Shown here piece after piece: positions 5,866 to 11,589 of a DNA stretch of 11,589 nt (the stretch's first letter is position 1; each line of letters opens with the position of its first letter). The stretch is from Steroidobacteraceae bacterium (lineage in GTDB: Bacteria > Pseudomonadota > Gammaproteobacteria > Steroidobacterales > Steroidobacteraceae), in the NCBI GenBank assembly GCA_025927665.1, contig JAICKZ010000075.1, positions 1 to 11,589 of the forward strand. The letters are read 5' to 3'. The position numbers were made by a program, and so were the translations under genes. The notes below the pieces were generated by a model. The model saw nothing but the letters and a program-made list of their open reading frames with translations. It was not told the origin of the DNA and searched no databases.

Positions 5866-8118
5866 TTAGTGGCTTACAGTGCAGCCATCTTTCAATGGTG
5901 GCGTGGTTCCTTGCGGAACGGCAACTAATAAACCATCGCTGCTGCACTGCTGATTAACGCCTGCGCCGGTTGCAAAGTCGATCATGGTTTCAGTTATTCC
6001 TTCTGGTAATGGCTGATCCCAGGACGTGGTTTCAATACTTGACATCAATTGCGTCCATACGGGTAATGCACCCGAGGCACCCAAAAAGCCCGTCGGTGCA
6101 TTGTCATCATAACCCACCCATACCACCGCAAGATGAGTTCCAGAAAAACCTGCGAACCAACTGTCTCGATAGTCGGATGAGGTACCCGTTTTTCCCGCCA
6201 CCACCAAATTACCCAATTTATTTTTGGCGCTTATCGCGGTACCTCTGCGTATCACTTCAACCAGCATTCGGTTAACTTGATAGACAGCGGCAGGATCCGC
6301 TACTTGCGATACTTCTAATGTAAATGATTTTAATGGTTTTCCATGTTCATCCATAACAGCGCGCACGGCACGCAATGGCGTACGAAAACCATCATTGGCA
6401 AAGCTGTCATAGAGTTGCGCAACATCAATGGGCGCCGCATTAACTGACCCTAACAATATCGAAGGATTTGCTTCTGGTCTTTGCCCCAAACCCAGTTGCG
6501 TATATTCATCGGCTACTTTATCGACGCCCACATCCATGCCCACATTCACGGTCGCCAGATTTAATGATTGTGCCAAGGCTCTCACCACGGGCACAGGACC
6601 ATTCGCATTGTGTTCATAATTTTGCGGCGTCCAACTGGTCTTGGCGCTGAGCTTCACCGTGATCGGAACATCGTTGACGATCGTAGCGGCATTGTAACGA
6701 CCGCTTTCTATCGCGGTAAGATACACCACCGGTTTTGCCAGTGAACCGATGGAACGTTTTGCATCAAGGGCACGATTAAAACCACTGTAGTTCACCTGTC
6801 GTCCACCAACAATGGCATTGACTTCACCACTGTGCGACGAAGCTACAATGACCGCACCATCCAACGTGGCATCTTTGCGTTTAGCAGATCGATCAAGTCG
6901 ATTAAGCTCGGTGGTCAACGCGAGCTCCGCTCGTCTTTGCACGCGTGGATCAAGCGTCGTAAATATGGTCAAACCCGCTTCGGTCAAATCAGCCTCTTTG
7001 TAATCGCGATGCAAAGTACGACGCACGAAGTCGAGAAATGCCGGATAGTAACTACTGGCGCTGCCACTGCCGTTGACTAATCCCAATGGCATCGCCTTGG
7101 CGCGACCTGCATCCGCTGCGGTTATCAATTTATTTTGTGCTAATAAGTCCAGTATTAAATTGCGTCGCGCCAACGCGCGATCTGCATGTTTGCGTGGATT
7201 GTAGTAAGTGGCGCTACGCACTTCGGTGACCAGCAAAGCGATTTCATGCAACTGCAATTCACGTAATGGCTTACCAAAGTAAAATTCACTGGCCAACCCG
7301 AAACCATGAATAGCACGATCACCATCTTGACCGAGATGAATTTCATTAATGTATGAGTTCATCAAGTCGGCTTTATCGAAATGCGCTTCCAACAAGATCG
7401 CCATGACCGCTTCGGTAATTTTGCGACTGATCGTTTGTTTGTTGTTCAAGAAATAACTACGTACCAATTGCTGTGTCAATGTCGAGCCACCTTGATCAAA
7501 GTGACCACTGCGAATATCAATCCACAATGCGCGCAGAATGCCGAAAGGATCGACACCAATATGCGAATCGAAGCGACGGTCTTCGACAATCTTCAATGCC
7601 GCTGGTAATAGCGCAGGCACTTCTTGCGGCGTGACAATGATGCGATCTTCACCATGAATCGGAAAAATACTGCCGATCAACAACGGATCGAGACGAAAGA
7701 TCGGCACGATCTGACCCTTGCTATCCCATAGTCGATCTACATGATTGTTATTGAATGTCAGTGACAACACTTGCTCAGGACGGCTCTCGTCCATAAATCG
7801 AAATGGGCGTGAGACTAAATCGATTCGTTCAGCTTTGCGCTGAAAACTGCCCGGCTGCGTTACATGATCAACATGTTGATAACCGAGGCGTTGCAACTCC
7901 ACCGAGAGTTCATCTGCATTCAATGCCTGCCCTGCATATAGCTCTAAAGGCTGTGCATAAACTTTGGCAGGCAAAGTCCAACGCCGACCTTCAAACTGTG
8001 TGGTGATTTGATGATCGAGCTGCACTATCCATATAGCTATCAAAAGTATCGGCAACAATAAAACTGCCAGTACATGCGGCCAATATTTTTTAAAGAACTT
8101 CTTAAACTGGATTTTCAT
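5866..8118 (-). CDS. mrcB: Bifunctional penicillin-binding protein 1b (transglycosylase/transpeptidase)
   Basis: Class A PBP of 750 residues that polymerises lipid II into glycan strands and cross-links them in the periplasm. It has a short basic cytoplasmic tail, one membrane anchor at about 15-33, a UB2H-like region (about 50-145) diagnostic of PBP1b, a GT51 domain and a transpeptidase domain. GT51 motifs: VEDRRFDSHIGVD with catalytic Glu179, GGSTLTQQ at 210-217, RKITEA from 232, and NSYINEIHLGQ with Glu259. Transpeptidase motifs: SLAK with nucleophile Ser459 and Lys462, SLN at 518-520, KTG at 643-645. All catalytic residues are present. Its length is nearer to pseudomonad PBP1b than to the longer E. 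coli form. No clear ribosome binding site precedes the ATG (AATTGCTATAAA). The UB2H region is the docking site of LpoB in E. coli; the partner here is probably the LpoP-like lipoprotein downstream. Confidence 0.96.
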   Translation of the reverse strand: MKIQFKKFFKKYWPHVLAVLLLPILLIAIWIVQLDHQITTQFEGRRWTLPAKVYAQPLELYAGQALNADELSVELQRLGYQHVDHVTQPGSFQRKAERIDLVSRPFRFMDESRPEQVLSLTFNNNHVDRLWDSKGQIVPIFRLDPLLIGSIFPIHGEDRIIVTPQEVPALLPAALKIVEDRRFDSHIGVDPFGILRALWIDIRSGHFDQGGSTLTQQLVRSYFLNNKQTISRKITEAVMAILLEAHFDKADLMNSYINEIHLGQDGDRAIHGFGLASEFYFGKPLRELQLHEIALLVTEVRSATYYNPRKHADRALARRNLILDLLAQNKLITAADAGRAKAMPLGLVNGSGSASSYYPAFLDFVRRTLHRDYKEADLTEAGLTIFTTLDPRVQRRAELALTTELNRLDRSAKRKDATLDGAVIVASSHSGEVNAIVGGRQVNYSGFNRALDAKRSIGSLAKPVVYLTAIESGRYNAATIVNDVPITVKLSAKTSWTPQNYEHNANGPVPVVRALAQSLNLATVNVGMDVGVDKVADEYTQLGLGQRPEANPSILLGSVNAAPIDVAQLYDSFANDGFRTPLRAVRAVMDEHGKPLKSFTLEVSQVADPAAVYQVNRMLVEVIRRGTAISAKNKLGNLVVAGKTGTSSDYRDSWFAGFSGTHLAVVWVGYDDNAPTGFLGASGALPVWTQLMSSIETTSWDQPLPEGITETMIDFATGAGVNQQCSSDGLLVAVPQGTTPPLKDGCTVSH

Positions 8119-8160
8119 TTTATAGCAATTGATGCATACATCACGTAGCGGAGACTTGCG

Positions 8161-8189
8161 CTGACACCTTACAAGTATGTCATTATAAA
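8161..8189 (+). promoter_or_regulatory. Probable sigma-70 promoter for the yadG-yadH genes
   Basis: CTGACA (8161-8166, five of six to the -35 consensus) is followed after exactly 17 bases by TATAAA (8184-8189, five of six to the -10 consensus). Transcription would start near 8196, only about 12 bases before the ATG at 8208 but about 45 before the GTG at 8241. Confidence 0.65.
8182..8187 (-). promoter_or_regulatory. Possible -10 element for mrcB, overlapping the yadG promoter
   Basis: Read on the minus strand this is a perfect TATAAT, preceded by TGTT. No good -35 lies at 16-18 bases upstream. The start point would be near 8175, giving a leader of about 57 bases before the mrcB ATG. It shares bases with the plus-strand -10 at 8184-8189, so two polymerases could not use both at once if both are real. 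Confidence 0.4.
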
Positions 8190-8207
8190 CAGACCTGCGA
8201 TTCTCTT

Positions 8208-9167
8208 ATGAGCAATCTTGATTTACTTGAGAGCGATATCGTGCAATCCATCATTTCAGTTTCCAATCTAACCAAAACTTATGCTTCTGGATTCGTAGCG
8301 CTGAAACAAGTTTCATTGGAAATCAGAAAAGGTGAAATTTTTGCCTTGCTTGGCCCCAATGGCGCCGGTAAAACCACATTGATCAATATTATTTGCGGCA
8401 TCGTTAATCCCAGCTCGGGAACGGTCAAAGCGGACGACTGTGACATCGTGCGTGACTATCGCAAAGCGCGCGCCAAAATCGGCTTGGTTCCGCAAGAATT
8501 GGCCAGTGATATTTTTGAAAGTGTCTGGACCACGGTGCGTTTCAGTCGCGGTCTGTTCGGCAAGCAACCCGATGATGCCTATCTGGAATCAATGCTACGT
8601 GATCTTTCTTTATGGGATAAAAAAGATAATCGCATTATTCAATTATCGGGTGGCATGAAACGCCGCGTGATGATCGCCAAAGCGTTATCGCATCAACCCG
8701 AGATTCTATTTCTCGACGAACCCACCGCTGGTGTGGATGTCGAGTTGCGCCGTGATATGTGGAGCATGGTGCGACGCTTGCGTGCCAGCGGCGTCACCAT
8801 CATCTTGACCACACATTATATTGAAGAAGCGGAAGAAATGGCCGATCGTATCGGTGTCATTAATAAAGGCGAATTGGTTCTGGTGGAAGACAAAGCGACG
8901 CTAATGAAACAACTTGGCAAGAAGCAATTGACCATGCATCTACAATCGCCTTTAACAACGTTGCCGCCAGCACTACAAAACAACAATCTTGAACTATCCA
9001 CAGATGGATCGAATTTGGTTTACACCTTCGATTCGCAGCGTGAAACCAGTGGTATCGCTGGAATGCTGCGGCAATTGAGTGAGCTTGGTATCGACATCAA
9101 AGATCTGCAAAGTAGTGAAAGTTCGTTGGAAGAAATTTTCGTGAGCCTGGTGCATCAGCACAAGTGA
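8208..9167 (+). CDS. yadG: ABC transporter ATP-binding protein, YadG-like
   Basis: ATPase of an ABC-2 type transporter, 319 residues from the first ATG. Motifs in order: Walker A GPNGAGKTT (49-57, Lys55), Q-loop VPQE with Gln96, signature LSGGMKRR (146-153), Walker B ILFLDE with catalytic Glu171, and TTHY with His203. The C-terminal region ends SSESSLEEIFVSLVHQHK, close to the end of YadG. The start is uncertain. The ATG at 8208 has no ribosome binding site; a GTG at 8241, codon 12, has GAGAG 7 bases upstream and would give a product whose N-terminus aligns with E. coli YadG residue for residue up to the KTY motif. I keep the longer frame but think 8241 equally likely. The permease gene follows after 7 bases. 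The transported substrate of YadGH is not established. Confidence 0.93.
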   Translation: MSNLDLLESDIVQSIISVSNLTKTYASGFVALKQVSLEIRKGEIFALLGPNGAGKTTLINIICGIVNPSSGTVKADDCDIVRDYRKARAKIGLVPQELASDIFESVWTTVRFSRGLFGKQPDDAYLESMLRDLSLWDKKDNRIIQLSGGMKRRVMIAKALSHQPEILFLDEPTAGVDVELRRDMWSMVRRLRASGVTIILTTHYIEEAEEMADRIGVINKGELVLVEDKATLMKQLGKKQLTMHLQSPLTTLPPALQNNNLELSTDGSNLVYTFDSQRETSGIAGMLRQLSELGIDIKDLQSSESSLEEIFVSLVHQHK

Positions 9168-9174
9168 GCCAATT

Positions 9175-9951
9175 ATGAAGTTACATGGCATGAATTTGTA
9201 TGGCATTCGTGCAATTTATTTTTTTGAACTCAGTCGCTGGTTTCGTACCTTAGTACAAAGCTTGGCATCACCGGTCATATCCACCTCACTTTACTTTGTG
9301 GTGTTCGGCTCTGCCATTGGTTCGCGCATGAACGAAATTGATGGCGTCAGTTACGGTGCTTTCATTGTGCCTGGACTGATCATGCTGTCATTGCTGACCG
9401 AAAGCATTGCCAATGCTTCATTTGGTATTTACATGCCCAAGTATGCGGGCACCATTTATGAAATCTTGTCAGCGCCACTCTCTGCACTTGAAATTGTTAT
9501 TGGTTACGTAGGTGCTGCGGCCAGCAAATCCATCATGCTGGGACTCATCATTGCTGTTACGGCCAGAATATTTGTCCCTTTTCATGTCGATCATCCCATT
9601 TGGGCACTGGCTTTTCTCATTTTGACTTCATTCACGTTCAGTCTATTTGGATTCATCATTGGAATCTGGGCCACGGGATGGGAGAAGCTGCAAGTCGTGC
9701 CCTTGATGATCATCACCCCACTGACCTTTCTTGGCGGCAGTTTTTATTCCATTCATATGCTGCCGCATTTTTGGCAAACCTTATCGTTGTTCAATCCTGT
9801 TGTTTATCTGATCAATGGTTTTCGTTGGAGTTTTTATGGCATCGCAGATGTAACCGTGGTTGCAAGCTTGTCCATGACCTTGGCGTTTATGGCGGTGTGT
9901 TTGCTGATTGTCTGGTGGGTATTTAGAACCGGATATCGATTGAAGGCTTAA
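9175..9951 (+). CDS. yadH: ABC-2 type permease, YadH-like
   Basis: Membrane partner of the preceding ATPase, 258 residues (YadH is about 256). About six hydrophobic segments are seen, near 29-46, 60-80, 108-130, 142-165, 174-192 and 228-250. Family segments include SLYFVVFGSAIGSRM (38-52), FIVPGLIMLSLLT (63-75), and the ABC-2 signature region PLTFLGGSFYSIHMLP continuing to FNPVVYLINGFR (182-217). The N-terminus is a short amphipathic stretch before the first membrane segment, as usual. It starts 7 bases after the ATPase stop with only a weak GTGAG upstream, so translation is probably coupled. YadH-type permeases are related to exporters of polysaccharide and lipid-linked carbohydrate (NodJ group), but the substrate cannot be read from the sequence. 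Confidence 0.93.
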   Translation: MKLHGMNLYGIRAIYFFELSRWFRTLVQSLASPVISTSLYFVVFGSAIGSRMNEIDGVSYGAFIVPGLIMLSLLTESIANASFGIYMPKYAGTIYEILSAPLSALEIVIGYVGAAASKSIMLGLIIAVTARIFVPFHVDHPIWALAFLILTSFTFSLFGFIIGIWATGWEKLQVVPLMIITPLTFLGGSFYSIHMLPHFWQTLSLFNPVVYLINGFRWSFYGIADVTVVASLSMTLAFMAVCLLIVWWVFRTGYRLKA

Positions 9952-9995
9952 GACACTTTTCAATCAATAAATTTACACAACATAGCAAGAGAATA

Positions 9996-11327
9996 ATGAT
10001 GAAAAAAATAATCGCCCTATTTGTATGTGCAATATCACTAACCATCATTACGATTGAGCCATCAAGCGCAACTACGCCGATATACATCTCTCCGTTCATC
10101 ACCGTCAAGGGCACGCGCTTCGTACGTGAAGAAAAGCCTTACTACATTGTTGGAGCGAATATGTGGTATGCAGCTTACTTAGGTTCCGCGGGTAAAACAG
10201 GCAATCGCGATCGCCTGATATATGAGCTTGATAACTTAAAGGCCATGGGCATCAACAATCTGCGTGTGCTCGCAGTATCAGAAAAAAGTGATATGAATAG
10301 CGCGGTGTGGCCCGCAACGACCAATGGATTCGGTCATTACGATGAAGAGTTGCTGGTGGGCCTGGATTACCTGCTTGCCGAAATGGCAAAACGTGATATG
10401 ACGGTGGTGCTTTATCTCAACAACTATTGGCAATGGTCTGGTGGTATGACGCAGTATTTATCCTGGTTGGACGGCGTGCCTGTTCAAGATCCCAACATAA
10501 CGGGTGACTATCAAACCTTTATGGCACAGTCTGCAAAATTTTATGTGAATGAAACTGCGAATAAGGAATATCGCAATACGATCCAGAAAATTGTTGACCG
10601 CATTAACACCGTCAATGGCAAACTTTATAACAGCGATCCAACCATCATGGCTTGGCAGTTGGCGAATGAACCGCGTCCCGGCAACAATCATGCTTCTGAT
10701 GAAGACAAACAAGTATTCGTGCAATGGATCAACGATACTGCCAAGTATATTCATCAATTAGATCGCCAACATTTGGTGAGCAGTGGTAGTGAAGGGACGC
10801 GCGGTTGTCTGGATGATGAACAGTTATTCATCAAAGCTCATCAATCACTTTACATTGATTACCTGACATTTCATTTATGGCCACGCAATTGGTCATGGTA
10901 CAATCAAAAGCAAGCGGAAAAAACTTGGGGCAATGGTCTTAAGTTGAGTTTGCAATATCTTAACTGGCACATTGATACTGCCAACAAATTAAACAAACCG
11001 ATTGTATTGGAAGAGTTTGGCCTTGATCGCGACAACGGTGCCTACGATGTAAAATCCACCACCCACTATCGTGATCGCTTTTATCGTGAAGTTTTTGGAT
11101 TGGTTTACAAACGCGCCAAAGCCGGTGATGGCATTGCGGGATCCAATTTCTGGGCATGGAACGGATCAGCACGCACCATCCACGCAGATTATTGGTGGCG
11201 TACCGGCGATGACTTTATGGGCGACCCACCGCAAGAACAACAGGGAATGTACGGTGTGTTTGATTCGGACATTAGTACCCTCCGGGTCATCAAAGCATTT
11301 AGTGACAAGATGCATGCGTTGAAGTAA
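9996..11327 (+). CDS. Secreted GH5 family glycoside hydrolase, endo-mannanase-like
   Basis: A 443-residue enzyme with an N-terminal signal peptide (MMKKII, hydrophobic core 5-20, likely cleavage after SSA at 25). It has a single (beta/alpha)8 catalytic domain with the GH5 residues in place: Arg90 in NNLRVLA, the Asn224-Glu225 pair in WQLANEPRP (acid/base), His293 in TFHLWP, Glu340 in VLEEFG (nucleophile) and Trp386 in FWAWNG. The segments GANMWYAAYLG and NYWQWSGGMTQYLSW resemble bacterial beta-1,4-mannanases of the GH5_7 type more than cellulases. No carbohydrate-binding module or anchor is seen. AAGAGA at 9987-9992 is 3 bases from the first ATG and 6 from the second (9999), so the real start may be the second Met. 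It lies 44 bases after yadH with no visible terminator, so it may be cotranscribed. GH5 is firm; mannan as substrate is inference. Confidence 0.92.
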   Translation: MMKKIIALFVCAISLTIITIEPSSATTPIYISPFITVKGTRFVREEKPYYIVGANMWYAAYLGSAGKTGNRDRLIYELDNLKAMGINNLRVLAVSEKSDMNSAVWPATTNGFGHYDEELLVGLDYLLAEMAKRDMTVVLYLNNYWQWSGGMTQYLSWLDGVPVQDPNITGDYQTFMAQSAKFYVNETANKEYRNTIQKIVDRINTVNGKLYNSDPTIMAWQLANEPRPGNNHASDEDKQVFVQWINDTAKYIHQLDRQHLVSSGSEGTRGCLDDEQLFIKAHQSLYIDYLTFHLWPRNWSWYNQKQAEKTWGNGLKLSLQYLNWHIDTANKLNKPIVLEEFGLDRDNGAYDVKSTTHYRDRFYREVFGLVYKRAKAGDGIAGSNFWAWNGSARTIHADYWWRTGDDFMGDPPQEQQGMYGVFDSDISTLRVIKAFSDKMHALK

Positions 11328-11492
11328 GAATAGTATTAATTGCTGATCCATGTACTGACCCGCCAAACTGTTGATATCTCTGTGAAGGGCCTCTCATTGC
11401 TGTCAACGTACGAAACAGCTACAGTGAACATTCAATAAATTCGAGCCATTGAGACTTGATCTGTATTCTTTGAACAATCTGGGATTAATCAC
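11328..11492. other. Intergenic region after the GH5 gene
   Basis: About 165 bases. I see no strong hairpin with a T-run to end the GH5 transcript; a 5-bp GTTGA/TCAAC pair near 11370-11406 is too weak to call. GGGAT at 11481-11485 lies 8 bases before the next ATG and may be its ribosome binding site. Confidence 0.5.
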
Positions 11493-11589
11493 ATGAAAAT
11501 AGCCAGTGCACAGAAAGCTTGTGGAAATTTGTCAGGCTTATTGAAAACCATTTGTTCAGCATCGATCGTCATCGCATCTATGCCTGGGA
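11493..11589 (+). CDS. N-terminus of a probable exported protein (partial)
   Basis: An ATG at 11493 opens a frame of 32 codons that runs off the right edge. The peptide begins MKIASAQKACGNLSG, then LLKTICSASIVIASMPG: a basic, fairly long n-region followed by a hydrophobic stretch, which reads like a signal peptide or membrane anchor. GGGAT upstream at 8-base spacing supports initiation. Too little is visible to name a family. It is in the same direction as the GH5 gene but 165 bases away, so cotranscription is uncertain. Confidence 0.5.
   Translation, partial: MKIASAQKACGNLSGLLKTICSASIVIASMPG

Noticed and set aside
5970..7608. Several plus-strand frames of 63-101 codons
   Set aside because: All are antisense to mrcB, whose catalytic motifs are complete; no start signals or family resemblance.
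10458..10757. 99-codon frame on the minus strand
   Set aside because: Antisense to the GH5 gene over its catalytic core; no ribosome binding site or recognisable family.
1..11589. Mobile element or defence island
   Set aside because: No transposase, integrase, toxin-antitoxin, restriction or CRISPR features, and no terminal inverted repeats were recognised; the genes are typical chromosomal families.

Overview
The window looks like chromosomal DNA of a gammaproteobacterium. The evidence is the protein families: a PBP1b-type cell wall synthase with a UB2H-like region followed by a TPR lipoprotein of the LpoP kind, a YadG/YadH ABC pair, and a PaoABC-type aldehyde oxidoreductase that resembles the E. 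coli one throughout. Base composition by eye is moderate and slightly AT-rich (not counted). Genus cannot be fixed from the sequence. No rRNA, tRNA, CRISPR array, transposase, phage gene or attachment site was recognised.

Layout. (1) Positions 1-3042, minus strand: a tight paoA-paoB-paoC operon (Tat-exported 2Fe-2S subunit, FAD/4Fe-4S subunit, molybdopterin subunit); paoC runs off the left edge. (2) Positions 3245-5107: a very basic CHAD-domain protein on the minus strand, a divergent 86-residue strongly acidic protein of unknown function on the plus strand, and a convergent DUF3175 protein on the minus strand. The intergenic DNA here holds a 14-bp exact tandem duplication at a ribosome binding site, an inverted repeat and a perfect 16-bp palindrome. 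(3) Positions 5299-8118, minus strand: mrcB (PBP1b) followed 27 bp later by an LpoP-like lipoprotein gene, probably one operon for peptidoglycan synthesis. (4) Positions 8208-11327, plus strand: yadG-yadH ABC transporter genes and, 44 bp later, a secreted GH5 glycoside hydrolase resembling endo-mannanases. (5) Positions 11493-11589: the first 32 codons of a probable exported protein cut by the right edge.

How it works together. The pao genes encode a periplasmic enzyme that oxidises aldehydes, with export driven by the Tat signal on PaoA. mrcB and the lipoprotein form a synthase/activator pair across the periplasm. The mrcB and yadG promoters face each other in an 89-bp gap and appear to share one AT-rich -10 region. 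Most of the window is ordinary housekeeping or accessory metabolism. The least explained part is the CHAD / acidic protein / DUF3175 cluster with its repeated intergenic DNA. I did not find a convincing wholly new system.
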